From an uncultured Eubacteriales bacterium (lineage in GTDB: Bacteria > Bacillota > Clostridia > Peptostreptococcales > Anaerovoracaceae): DNA of 64,000 bases. The notes under the pieces were generated by a model, which was not told the origin of the DNA, searched no databases, and saw only the letters and a list, made by a program, of their open reading frames with translations. Both the position numbers and the translations under genes were made by a program. The stretch lies in NCBI GenBank assembly GCA_902773835.1, contig CACYFZ010000007.1, forward strand, positions 1 through 64,000. Direction: 5' to 3'. Positions 15,665-25,113 of the stretch are shown piece by piece. The stretch's first letter is position 1, and each line of letters begins with the position of its first letter.

Positions 15665-16326
15665 TGGATGCACAGACTTTGCTTAAACTTCTCGGAGAAG
15701 GTACGGTGCAGACGCTGATCATGACATTGGTCGGAACGCTGGTATCGTATATGATCGGACTTCCGGTAGGAGTGTCGCTTATAACAAGCAGCCCGAACGG
15801 AATAAGACCGATGCCTGTATACAACAAGGTTATGGGCTTTATAGTAAACGTAATAAGATCCATGCCGTTCCTGATACTCATGATTGCATTCATGCCGTAT
15901 ATCAGGATTCTCATCGGAACGGGAATCGGAACGGCAGCCACCACGGCAGCTCTGATACTTGCAGCCTGGCCGTTCGTAGCCAGAATGGTGGAGCAGTCAC
16001 TGCTGGAAGTAGATCCGGGCGTTATCGAAGCGGCTCAGGCCATGGGGGCCAGCAATATGCAGATTATAAGAAAGGTTCTGCTGCTGGAAGCCAGACCGTC
16101 ACTGCTGAACGGAGCGGCTGTAGCCACCATAACTATCCTCGGATACTCCGCCATGGCCGGTACACTCGGCGGCGGCGGCCTCGGAGACATAGCGATCAGA
16201 TTCGGTCACTACAGATTCCAACCTACAGTCATGTGGATTACCATAATTGTACTGGTGGTGCTGGTGCAGATAATGCAGGAAATCGGAATAAGGGTAGCGG
16301 CCAAACTGGATAATCGTATCAACTAA
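15664..16326 (+). CDS. metI: Methionine ABC transporter, permease
   Basis: A 220-residue inner-membrane permease with about five helices. The cytosolic loop that docks on MetN carries the EAA-type motif EAAQAMGASNMQIIRKVLL, and the later GGGGLGDIAIRFGHYRFQ is typical of MetI. It overlaps metN by one base, so expression is coupled. Two copies pair with a MetN dimer. Confidence 0.95.
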   Translation: MDAQTLLKLLGEGTVQTLIMTLVGTLVSYMIGLPVGVSLITSSPNGIRPMPVYNKVMGFIVNVIRSMPFLILMIAFMPYIRILIGTGIGTAATTAALILAAWPFVARMVEQSLLEVDPGVIEAAQAMGASNMQIIRKVLLLEARPSLLNGAAVATITILGYSAMAGTLGGGGLGDIAIRFGHYRFQPTVMWITIIVLVVLVQIMQEIGIRVAAKLDNRIN

Positions 16327-16367
16327 GGTAATAATTGAAAGGGTATATAAACGAAAGGAGACCTATC

Positions 16368-17216
16368 ATGAAGAACATTAAGAAACTTGGATTAATCGCA
16401 AGCATACTTGTACTTGCACTCGCACTGCTCGCATCCTGCGGCGGCGGAAGCAGCACATCTGACAGCGGCAGCGAAGGCGGCGATGCAGATAAGACCATTA
16501 AGGTTGCAGCATCCCCAACACCTCATGCTGAAATTCTGAACGCTGTTGCAGGCACTCTTGAGAAGGAAGGATGGACACTCGAAGTTGAGGAGTTCGACGA
16601 CTATGTACAGCCTAACGTAGCTACTACAGACGGCGATGTAGACGCCAACTTCTTCCAGCACGTTCCTTATCTCGACGAGTACAATGCTCAGAACGGAACT
16701 AAGCTCGTATCCGTAGCAGCTATTCACTATGAACCGATGGGCGTTTATGCAGGAACAAAGAAGAGCTTCGATGAGCTTGCTGACGGAGACAAGATCGGTA
16801 TTCCTAACGATGCCACAAACGGAGCAAGAGCACTTCTTCTTCTCCAGGACAACGGCGTAATCAAGCTGAAGGACGGTGCGGGAGTTACGGCAACTGAGCA
16901 GGATATCGCTGAGAACCCTAAGAATATCAAGATTGTACCTCTCGAGGCAGCTACAATTCCGGCTTCTCTTCCGGACCTCGCACTCGGTATAATCAACGGA
17001 AATTATGCAGTAGGAGCTGATCTTAAGATCTCAGATGCTATTGCTACGGAAACAGAGGACTCACTGGCTGCTGAAACATATGCAAATGTTATCGTAGTAA
17101 ATGAGGAGAACAAGGACAGCGAGAAGACAAAGGCTCTCGTAGCAGCTCTTCAGACTGAGGAAGTTAAGAAGTTCATCGACGACAATTATGCAGGCGCAGT
17201 AAAGGCTAAGTTCTAA
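16368..17216 (+). CDS. metQ: Methionine-binding lipoprotein
   Basis: The extracytoplasmic substrate-binding protein of the Met importer (NlpA/MetQ family). A signal peptide ends in the lipobox LLASC with the lipidated Cys at residue 24, followed by a Gly/Ser linker. Family features are ASPTPHAEIL, VDANFFQHVPYLDEYN and the IPNDATNGARALLLLQ segment. I choose the ATG at 16368 after AAAGGAG rather than an upstream TTG; the length is 282 residues. A strong terminator follows. Confidence 0.95.
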   Translation: MKNIKKLGLIASILVLALALLASCGGGSSTSDSGSEGGDADKTIKVAASPTPHAEILNAVAGTLEKEGWTLEVEEFDDYVQPNVATTDGDVDANFFQHVPYLDEYNAQNGTKLVSVAAIHYEPMGVYAGTKKSFDELADGDKIGIPNDATNGARALLLLQDNGVIKLKDGAGVTATEQDIAENPKNIKIVPLEAATIPASLPDLALGIINGNYAVGADLKISDAIATETEDSLAAETYANVIVVNEENKDSEKTKALVAALQTEEVKKFIDDNYAGAVKAKF

Positions 17217-17244
17217 TCTGACTGCAGAATAAACTATTCAGAGT

Positions 17245-17276
17245 AAAAAGGGGATTCCGTACGGGAATCCCTTTTT
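17245..17276 (+). terminator. Terminator of metNIQ
   Basis: AAAAAGGGGATTCC pairs with GGAATCCCTTTTT around a GTAC-centred loop, ending in five T, 30 bases after the metQ stop. Confidence 0.88.
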
Positions 17277-17356
17277 GCTGCATGAAATCTCCTGACTCGG
17301 ATGATTCAACATTATTAATACATTAAGGTTTTCTTCCTTTTAATGCTCCTTTGTTA

Positions 17357-17362
17357 TATAAT
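17357..17362 (+). promoter_or_regulatory. Probable -10 box of the giant repeat gene
   Basis: A perfect TATAAT stands 70 bases before the start codon in an AT-rich region. The matching -35 region (TTCCTT at 17 bp) is weak. Confidence 0.4.
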
Positions 17363-17431
17363 TTATTGCGTATATTTACGTCTGTTTTTGTGCGCAAAAG
17401 TATCAGACGTTTCAAGTGTTGAAGGGGAAAA

Positions 17432-20400
17432 ATGATGACGAAGGATTTCGTAAAAGTAGACAAATGGGGAGAATGCCTTTGGGGCATAGATGAAAACGGC
17501 ACCTTGTTCATAAACGAGGGAGAGGCGGCAGATCTCGCAGGAGAAAATGCACCTTGGTACGATGACAGAGAATCTATCACCGAGGTTTCTACCATAGGAA
17601 ATATAAGCTTCCCGGAAGCTGCGTCACTGGCGGGGCTTTTCAGGGGATGCAGGAATCTCGAAAAAGCGGACCTGAGTGGATTCAACACATCTAATGTAAA
17701 AGATATGAGCTACATGTTTGAAGCTTGTATTAATCTCGAGGAATTGGATCTGAGCTCTTTTAACACTCTTTCCTGCAGCAATATGAAAGGGATGTTCGGT
17801 AATTGTATCGACCTAAAAAACATTCTTCTCGGTGAGGCGTTCAGCACCAGCGGGGACGGAACCACCGATGCAGGCAAACTCGCAATTAAGGAAGAGAATA
17901 AATACAGAAGAGCCAGGGTTATTTCCGTTGACGGATTCAAAGTCAGATATCATGACGAGAACGGGGATGTTATTGAGAAAAAATCAGTCCCTAATTTCAG
18001 ATATGTAGTAGAAAACGATCTGTTCAAATCCGAGGATGAGAATACGAAATTCCTCGGATGGAGCACTGAGCCGAATGCCGGCGGCAGCTTCATAAGATCG
18101 GGACAGGAGCTTAGGTCAGTGAGCGGAGATATTGATTTTTACTGCGTAAGAGCACATGCGCCTAAACTGGGACCGGTAGAATCTGTCAGACCTTTTTCAT
18201 TCGGGGAGCAAATACCGTTTGCTCTTCCGGAGATTGAGTCAAAAAATGCACCTGAGGTTACGGGCTTTCTTGAGATAAGTCCTGACGGAAGTGAAGGAAG
18301 CTGGATCGCCATAGAACGAGACACTATACTTCCCGTCTCCTGCGACGGCTACTATCTCAGATTGCACGCCTCCAATGTAGTCGGAGCGGCTGTATCCGAG
18401 CCTGTTAAGTTGCATATAAGAAAGGCCAACGTAAATATGTCATCGGTTCGCTGGACGGAGCAGGATGACATGGTATATAACGGGGAGCCGAAGAAGGTTT
18501 GGGTGGAAGGCCTTCCCGAAGGCGTTGAAGCCACATACAGCGGAAATGTAGCCACGGAAGCAGGCACATATAAGGCCACTTTCAACTTAGAAATAGATAA
18601 AAACAATTTCAATGTTCCGCCTGTAGTAAAGGACCATGAGTGGACGATTAAGAAGGCCGTATACGACATGTCCAATGTACGCTGGAATTACGAAGGCGCA
18701 TTCGGATACACGGGTGAAGAATATAAGGTTGAACTCAAAGGGCTGCCTGAAGGTGTCAGCGCTACCTATGAAAATAATACAGCGATAAATGCAGGGGTTT
18801 ACACCGCCGTAGCTATTCTCAGTTATGACGAGGTCAACTACGAAAGACCTGCGGAGATTAATCCGTGCACATGGGAGATAAGAAAGGTCGCTATCGACCC
18901 GGCCAAACTGCAGTGGACAGTTTGCGATGACTTCATCTATGACGGAAACAGCAAGTCCGTACGAATCACCAATCTGCCTGAGGGCATAGAGGTGGAATAC
19001 AGCGGAGATAGAGCATCATCAGCCGGCAAATATCTGGCCAGAGCTAATATGCTCGGAAACTATTGCACCAGCGGACCGGCAGAGTATGAGTGGGAGATTA
19101 AGAAGGCCAAGTACGACATGTCCAAAGCGATGTGGTCTGTACAGAGCTCATACACATATGACGGAAATAAGCATGTAATGGAATTGTCCGGAGTTCCGGA
19201 AGAACTGGAAGTAAGGTACAGCGGAAACGAAGGTCTTACGTCCGGCGAATACAAAGCCAGGGCAAGCTTCATTAACCCGGACACACACAACTTCGAGACG
19301 CCTGAAGATATGGAAAAATCTTGGGAGATCATAAAGAGATTTGTCGACATGTCCGAGGTAAAGTGGAATTACGAAGGACCTTTTGACTACGACGGTTTAG
19401 GAAAGAGAATCGAACTGGTCGGATTGCCGGAAGGCATAGGCGTTGAGTATAAGGACAACAGCTCAAGCGACGCCGGAATCTATAACGCACAAGCTCATCT
19501 TGTATATGACGAGGACAACTTCGTCGCAGAGGATCCTATGGATTGCCGCTGGATGATCAACAAGAAGAGGGTGGATGTATCCGGAGTAAAGTGGGCATAT
19601 GACGAAGCCTTTACGTATGATGGTACAGAGCACAGAATCGAACTGGAAAACATTCCGGACGGCCTGATAGCAGAGTATGCGGATAATGCCAAGGTCAACG
19701 CAGGAAAGTACGTGGCAAGCGCCACTCTTATTGCAAACGACGACAGAAATTACGAAGTTCCTAAGATCAGCGGATGCACCTGGTCCATCAACAAAGCTGA
19801 GATACCTATGCCGGAGATGGAATGGACCGACAGCTCAGAATTTATATATGACGGAACGGAAAAGAAGGTTCAGATACTGAGCGATCCGGGAGACGCCGTT
19901 ACTGTTGACTACAGGAACAACTCTGCCGTAAATGCGGGACGTTACTATGCTAAAGCGGTATTCTCCGCCGTAGATGATAGCAACTATAACGCACCTAAAG
20001 AGCTCGGCTATTCATGGGAGATAGCCAAAGCCGACTATGATATGTCCGGAGTTCACTGGGATTATGAAGCTCCGTTCACCTATGACGGAGACATGAAATC
20101 CGTCAGAGTGGCAGGTGTGCCTAAGGGTGTAAAAGTAAGCTACAGAAACGCAGAAGCAAAGGACGCGGGGGCATACAATGCCGTTGCGGAGTTTGAAGTG
20201 CTTGATAAAGTTAATTATTACGATAATATTCCGGATATGCTTCTCGATTGGAGCATACAGAAAGCCAGATATGACATGGCATCCGTACACTGGCAGGAGG
20301 ACAGAGAGTTCTCATATGACGGCTCTGCCAAGAGCATCAGACTGTCAGGCCTTCCTGACGGATTGGAGCCTGTTTACGAAGGCAACACTGCCAGCGTGGC

Positions 20401-23400
20401 AGGTCAGTATACCGCTAAAGCTTCATTTAAATATGATGAAAAGAATTATGAGGAGCCTGAGCTTGCATCATGCCACTGGGTGGTAGATAAGACAGCCCTG
20501 GATATTTCCGCCGTAAGGTGGAATTATGAGAGTCCGTATAAGTATGACGGAACAGAGAAGAAGGTTGAGCTCGTAGGAGTACCTGAAGGAGCTGTAGTCA
20601 ATTACAGCAATGAAACAGCTACAACGGCAGGCAGTTACATTGCTGCGGCCGAGATCATTCCTGAGGATACGGACAATCTTACCAAGTCAAAGGTGGAGAA
20701 CCTCAACTGGAGGATAGAGAAGGGCGACTATGATATGAGTCATGTCCATTGGGATTACGAGAAGGCATTCACGTATGACGGACAGGAGCATAAAGTAGTT
20801 GTTAAAGGATATCCGGAAGGAGTGACACCGATATACAGAGGAAACAGTGCCAAGGCTGCAGGAAAGTATGAAGCATCTGTTACTTTTAAGGTTGCAGATA
20901 AAAAGAATTTCAACATTCCGGTATTTGAGAGCCTAACATGGGAGATAGCAAAAGCTGACTACGATATGTCCAATGCCAAATGGGACTACGAGGGAACGAT
21001 TACTTACGACGGCAGAATGCACGAGGTTCTTCTCAGAGGACTCCCTGAAGGTGTTAAGGCCGTTTACTCAGGTAATGCAGCGGCTGAGACCGGCTCATAT
21101 GAGGCAACTGCGGAACTGGTTCCGTATGATAAGGCCAATTATAACATTCCTACAGCGGATAAGTGCAGCTGGCAGATTGCCAAGGCGGATTATGATATGT
21201 CCAAGGTAAGATGGGACTACAAGGACGCTAAGGTATATAACGGCAGAGGACAGGGTGTAATGCTGGATCAGCTCCCTAACGGAGTTCTGGCAACTTACAG
21301 CGGAAACGAAGGAGTCAAGGTCGGGAAATACACTGCCAAGGCAGTTCTTACCGTATCCGATTCCGCTAATTACAACACCCCTGCCGTAGCTGATTGCGAC
21401 TGGGAGATTGTTCCTGCCGATTACGATATCTCTTCGGTAAGTTGGGATTACGAGGCAGATAAATACGTCTATGACGGTGAGCGAAAGACTGTCGAACTTA
21501 AGGGACTTCCTAAGAGCATAGAGGCTGACTATAAAGGAAACAGCGCAACTCACGCAGGTGATTATGTGGCTACGGCGAACTTCGTATCGAATGATGCCAA
21601 CTTCAAGGCACCTGATCCTATCAGTATGAATTGGAGCATAGCCAAGGCTAATCACAATATGCGCGAAGTATATTGGGATTACAGTGAGAATTTGTCTTAT
21701 GACGGCACTCCTAAGAGGATTGAACTCAAGGGTGTACCTAAAGGAATTAAAGTAAATTACGTAGATAATGAGAAAACAGATGCGGGCACTTACACTGCCG
21801 TCGCACATTTTGAAGCTGAGACTGAAGATTTTAATGCTCCCGAGGATATGAGCTGCGTATGGACCATCGATAAAGGAGAGGTGGATATTCGCAAACTCAG
21901 CTGGGATTATTCACAGCCGTTCAAATACAACGGAGAGAACAGAAGCGTTAAACTGAAAGGACTTTCGAACCTCCTGGAGGCCAAGTACAGCGGAAATGAA
22001 GCTGTTGACAGCGGAAGCTATATGGCTGAGGCTGAACTCGTTCCGCTGGATCCGGCCAATTACAATACTCCTGCAATCGGAGGTTGTAAGTGGGAGATTA
22101 TTAAGGCTGACTACGACATGACCAATGCCAGATGGGAAGGAGACTTCGACAGCGAGTATGACGGGCGTCAACACGGTGTATACATCGAAGGGCTTCCTGA
22201 GGGCCTAAAAGCGGTTTACAGCGGCAATGAAGCTACATCAGTAGGCGACTACGTAGCGTCGGCAGAACTTGCGGGAGACTATGACAACTACAATCCGGTA
22301 GAAATAGATGACTGCTCGTGGAAGATCAGAAAAGCCAGCTTCGATATGACCCATGTGGCATGGCAGGAGCAGAACGATTTCGTATATGACGGTTCATCCA
22401 AACATGTAGAACTCGTCGGATTGCCTGAGGGCATCAAGCCTGTCTACAGTGACAACACCGCCACTGAAGTGGGGGACTATGAAGCAGCTGTCAGCTTTGA
22501 ATATGATGAGCATAATTATGAAGCGCCTGAATTCGGCAACTTCAAGTGGAATATCGCCAAAGCGGACATTCCTGTAAATATTGGCGAAGTTCACTGGAAC
22601 TACAGCGGGCCGTTCGTATATGACGGTACGGAAAAGAGCGTAGCCCTGGCTCAGGCCGAAGAAAAACCAGGATTTTTCGAAAGACTGCGCGGCAAAGGCT
22701 CGGAGATTAAACTGGAGGGAGTGCCTGAAGGCTTCGATGTAGTTTATGAAGGAAATACCGCAACTGATGCGGGAGTGTATTATGCATCAGCTAAATTGGT
22801 CAGCAAGGACGGTTCCAATTACACAGAGACAGAACTGCCTCGTTGTAAATGGGAAATTGCCAAGGCGCCTATAGATATGATAGGAGTACATTGGAACTAT
22901 GAGACTCCGTTCTCATATGACGGAGAGGAAAAGAGCGTGGAACTCGTGGGCCTTCCTGAAAACGTTAAGGTCAGCTACAGTGACAATACAGCCAAGAATG
23001 CCGGAACTTATGAGGCCATGGCTGTTATCGAGGCGGCGGACCCTGCCAATTTTGAAGAGCCTAATCCTGTGGCAGGATGCTGGTGGCAGATAGATAAGGC
23101 TGTCTATGATATGTCTGAGGCACGCTGGGTGTTTGATGAGGATCTCATATATAACGGTAAAGAGCACAAGGTAAGAGTAATCGGACTCCCTGACGGAGTC
23201 AGAGTAGCATCCTACGAGGGCAACAAAGAAGTGAATGCCGGCTCATACCTTGCAGAAGCCAATCTGAGATACCGAGACAAGAGCAATTATGAGGAGCCGA
23301 TACTCCCTGAATGCAGATGGCGCATAGAAAAGAAAACCGTGGACGTGTCCGAGGTAAGGTGGGATTACGACGAAAGCAGCCTCATGGTATACGACGGCAA

Positions 23401-23812
23401 GCCTAAGACGGTCAAGTTAATCGGAGTGCCGAAAGAGGTGGAAGTCATCTATATAGATAACAGCAAGATTAACGCCGGAACGTATACCGCACGCGCCAAA
23501 CTCAGTTATGACAGCAACAACTTTGAAGTGGCTGAGATACCTGATATAAAGTGGACAATTGAGAAAGCATCCTATAATACGGACAAAGTTCACTGGACAT
23601 ATGATAAACCTTTCGAGTACGACGGTAAGAACAAGACCATAAGCCTGGTCGGTCTTCCGAGCTCGATAGACGTCAAATACAGAGACAATAAAGCTTCGAA
23701 AATCGGCACGTATACGGCCAAGGCTTATCTGACATATGACAGTGAAAACTACAAGGAGCCTGAGGTAGATGCCACGATTGACTGGAGCATTGTAAGAAAG
23801 CAGGAAGATTAG
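17432..23812 (+). CDS. Giant repeat protein: BspA-like N-terminus, InlB-type repeat and 23 MBG-like repeats
   Basis: A 2126-residue protein. Residues ~60-140 hold BspA/DUF285-type leucine-rich repeats (DLSGFNTSNVKDMSYMF). Residues ~170-245 resemble a Listeria-Bacteroides (InlB B) repeat with FLGWSTEPNAGGSF. An Ig-like segment follows, then 23 tandem repeats of ~76 residues from residue ~331 to the end. Each follows the pattern DMSxVxWxYExxFxYDG...GLPEGVxxxYxxNxAxxAGxYxAxA...W.I.KA. Repeat 19 has a ~20-residue insertion (PGFFERLRGKG). Such architectures are normally secreted adhesins, yet there is no signal peptide, no membrane segment and no LPXTG anchor, and an in-frame TGA at 17420-17422 rules out an upstream extension. 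The repeats are diverged, so the array is old. A second ATG at 17435 is better spaced from AGGGG. Function unknown. Confidence 0.9.
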   Translation: MMTKDFVKVDKWGECLWGIDENGTLFINEGEAADLAGENAPWYDDRESITEVSTIGNISFPEAASLAGLFRGCRNLEKADLSGFNTSNVKDMSYMFEACINLEELDLSSFNTLSCSNMKGMFGNCIDLKNILLGEAFSTSGDGTTDAGKLAIKEENKYRRARVISVDGFKVRYHDENGDVIEKKSVPNFRYVVENDLFKSEDENTKFLGWSTEPNAGGSFIRSGQELRSVSGDIDFYCVRAHAPKLGPVESVRPFSFGEQIPFALPEIESKNAPEVTGFLEISPDGSEGSWIAIERDTILPVSCDGYYLRLHASNVVGAAVSEPVKLHIRKANVNMSSVRWTEQDDMVYNGEPKKVWVEGLPEGVEATYSGNVATEAGTYKATFNLEIDKNNFNVPPVVKDHEWTIKKAVYDMSNVRWNYEGAFGYTGEEYKVELKGLPEGVSATYENNTAINAGVYTAVAILSYDEVNYERPAEINPCTWEIRKVAIDPAKLQWTVCDDFIYDGNSKSVRITNLPEGIEVEYSGDRASSAGKYLARANMLGNYCTSGPAEYEWEIKKAKYDMSKAMWSVQSSYTYDGNKHVMELSGVPEELEVRYSGNEGLTSGEYKARASFINPDTHNFETPEDMEKSWEIIKRFVDMSEVKWNYEGPFDYDGLGKRIELVGLPEGIGVEYKDNSSSDAGIYNAQAHLVYDEDNFVAEDPMDCRWMINKKRVDVSGVKWAYDEAFTYDGTEHRIELENIPDGLIAEYADNAKVNAGKYVASATLIANDDRNYEVPKISGCTWSINKAEIPMPEMEWTDSSEFIYDGTEKKVQILSDPGDAVTVDYRNNSAVNAGRYYAKAVFSAVDDSNYNAPKELGYSWEIAKADYDMSGVHWDYEAPFTYDGDMKSVRVAGVPKGVKVSYRNAEAKDAGAYNAVAEFEVLDKVNYYDNIPDMLLDWSIQKARYDMASVHWQEDREFSYDGSAKSIRLSGLPDGLEPVYEGNTASVAGQYTAKASFKYDEKNYEEPELASCHWVVDKTALDISAVRWNYESPYKYDGTEKKVELVGVPEGAVVNYSNETATTAGSYIAAAEIIPEDTDNLTKSKVENLNWRIEKGDYDMSHVHWDYEKAFTYDGQEHKVVVKGYPEGVTPIYRGNSAKAAGKYEASVTFKVADKKNFNIPVFESLTWEIAKADYDMSNAKWDYEGTITYDGRMHEVLLRGLPEGVKAVYSGNAAAETGSYEATAELVPYDKANYNIPTADKCSWQIAKADYDMSKVRWDYKDAKVYNGRGQGVMLDQLPNGVLATYSGNEGVKVGKYTAKAVLTVSDSANYNTPAVADCDWEIVPADYDISSVSWDYEADKYVYDGERKTVELKGLPKSIEADYKGNSATHAGDYVATANFVSNDANFKAPDPISMNWSIAKANHNMREVYWDYSENLSYDGTPKRIELKGVPKGIKVNYVDNEKTDAGTYTAVAHFEAETEDFNAPEDMSCVWTIDKGEVDIRKLSWDYSQPFKYNGENRSVKLKGLSNLLEAKYSGNEAVDSGSYMAEAELVPLDPANYNTPAIGGCKWEIIKADYDMTNARWEGDFDSEYDGRQHGVYIEGLPEGLKAVYSGNEATSVGDYVASAELAGDYDNYNPVEIDDCSWKIRKASFDMTHVAWQEQNDFVYDGSSKHVELVGLPEGIKPVYSDNTATEVGDYEAAVSFEYDEHNYEAPEFGNFKWNIAKADIPVNIGEVHWNYSGPFVYDGTEKSVALAQAEEKPGFFERLRGKGSEIKLEGVPEGFDVVYEGNTATDAGVYYASAKLVSKDGSNYTETELPRCKWEIAKAPIDMIGVHWNYETPFSYDGEEKSVELVGLPENVKVSYSDNTAKNAGTYEAMAVIEAADPANFEEPNPVAGCWWQIDKAVYDMSEARWVFDEDLIYNGKEHKVRVIGLPDGVRVASYEGNKEVNAGSYLAEANLRYRDKSNYEEPILPECRWRIEKKTVDVSEVRWDYDESSLMVYDGKPKTVKLIGVPKEVEVIYIDNSKINAGTYTARAKLSYDSNNFEVAEIPDIKWTIEKASYNTDKVHWTYDKPFEYDGKNKTISLVGLPSSIDVKYRDNKASKIGTYTAKAYLTYDSENYKEPEVDATIDWSIVRKQED
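18422..23809 (+). repeat. Coding array of 23 diverged ~228-bp repeats
   Basis: These bases encode the 23 protein repeats of the giant gene. Unit length is mostly 219-234 bp, with one unit enlarged by an insertion near 22650-22715. Identity is clearer in protein than in DNA; the conserved words encode DYDMS at the start, YDG in the middle and W-x-I-x-K-A at the end. Confidence 0.9.
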
Positions 23813-25077
23813 TGAACGGATATTTAATAGCTATAATAGCGCTTACGCTTTGCTCAACATTTTTCTCGTCTACAGAGACGGCTTTCAGCTCTGCCAATAA
23901 GATAAAACTTAAGAACATGGCGGCTGATGACAATAAAAGAGCAGCGCAGGCGCTCGCCCTTTGCGAAGACTTCGACAGACTTATTACTGCAGTCCTCGTA
24001 GGAAATACGATTTCAAATATCGTAATGACGGCGGTGGCCACGGTTTACGGAATTACAACATGGGGTGCCAGACTCGGCCCGACCATTGCGACGGTTTTGG
24101 TTACCATCCTTATTTTGGTGCTCGGGGAGATTTCTCCTAAGATAATCGCCAGAGAATATGCGGAAGAGGTAGCTCTTTTTCTGACCCCTATGGTCAGAGC
24201 TCTTATCTTCATACTGACTCCGCTTACATTTATCTTTAACGGCCTTAAAATCCTGCTGAAGAAGGTGTTCGGTAAAAATGAGGAGCCGGAATTTTCAGAG
24301 GACGAACTCCTGACCATAGTCGAGGAGGCTGAGGCCGGCGGAGCCATAGGAGAAGAACAGAGCGAACTCATAGCTAATGCCATAGAGTTCAACGACGTAG
24401 AGGCGATAGATATTCTTACTCCGAGAGTGGATATAGTTGCCATAGAACGAGGGACGCCTGTGGCTGAAATAAAGAAGGTGTTCAAGGAATCCGGTCTTTC
24501 CAGACTTCCCGTGTATGAGGATGATTTGGATAATATTATCGGAGTTCTGAACCACAAAGACTTCTACAACAACAGCGTAAGAAGCATGAAGGATGTCGAG
24601 AAACTGATAAAGCCTGTTGCATATGTGGCTGAAACACTCAAGGCGGCAGTTCTGCTCAAGAAGATGCAGGCCAAGAAAACACATATTGCGATAGTGGTGG
24701 ATGAGTACGGCGGAACCACCGGTCTTGTTACGATGGAAGACATTATCGAGGAGATCGTCGGAGACATATATGACGAACACGATGCTGTACAGAGTCGTGA
24801 TGTAAGAAAGGCCGGAGAAGATACGTATATGGTGACGGGAGGAGCTAATCTCGAAGATTTCTTTGAGCTGTTCGGGGAGGAAATCGAAGAGGACGCCACC
24901 ACCGTAAACGGATGGGTGATGATCGAATTGGATAGCCTGCCTAAAGCGGGAGATCAATTCGTTTATGAATCAAAGCATAAAATATTTACCGTTAAAGTAA
25001 CCAAAGCGGATTCGAGACGAGCCCTTATGACTCGCATCCGTGTTGAGGATAAGCCTGAGGATGATGAGTTGTCCTGA
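23812..25077 (+). CDS. CNNM/CBS-domain membrane protein (CorC/HlyC family)
   Basis: The N-terminal ~180 residues form a CNNM (DUF21) membrane domain with the signature FSSTETAFSSANKIKLKNMA and about four helices. A pair of CBS domains follows (LTPRVDIVAIERGTPVAEI, then THIAIVVDEYGGTTGLVTMEDIIEEIVGD), then a CorC_HlyC domain that ends the 421-residue protein. Family members are linked to Mg2+ or Co2+ efflux; the old name haemolysin is misleading. The GTG start overlaps the stop of the giant gene by one base, with AGGAAG upstream, so the two are coupled. Confidence 0.92.
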   Translation: MNGYLIAIIALTLCSTFFSSTETAFSSANKIKLKNMAADDNKRAAQALALCEDFDRLITAVLVGNTISNIVMTAVATVYGITTWGARLGPTIATVLVTILILVLGEISPKIIAREYAEEVALFLTPMVRALIFILTPLTFIFNGLKILLKKVFGKNEEPEFSEDELLTIVEEAEAGGAIGEEQSELIANAIEFNDVEAIDILTPRVDIVAIERGTPVAEIKKVFKESGLSRLPVYEDDLDNIIGVLNHKDFYNNSVRSMKDVEKLIKPVAYVAETLKAAVLLKKMQAKKTHIAIVVDEYGGTTGLVTMEDIIEEIVGDIYDEHDAVQSRDVRKAGEDTYMVTGGANLEDFFELFGEEIEEDATTVNGWVMIELDSLPKAGDQFVYESKHKIFTVKVTKADSRRALMTRIRVEDKPEDDELS

Positions 25078-25113
25078 CGGGCCCTAAAGTAAAACGAAAG
25101 GAAACTGTTTCTT

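Noticed and set aside
21095-21808. Long antisense open frames across the giant repeat gene (also 20012-20290 and 22913-23167)
   Set aside because: They arise from the codon bias of the repeated sense gene, show no start signals and no recognisable protein.
18422-23809. CRISPR-like or simple tandem DNA repeat
   Set aside because: The periodicity is ~228 bp, in frame and clearer in protein than DNA, with no short identical repeats or unique spacers.
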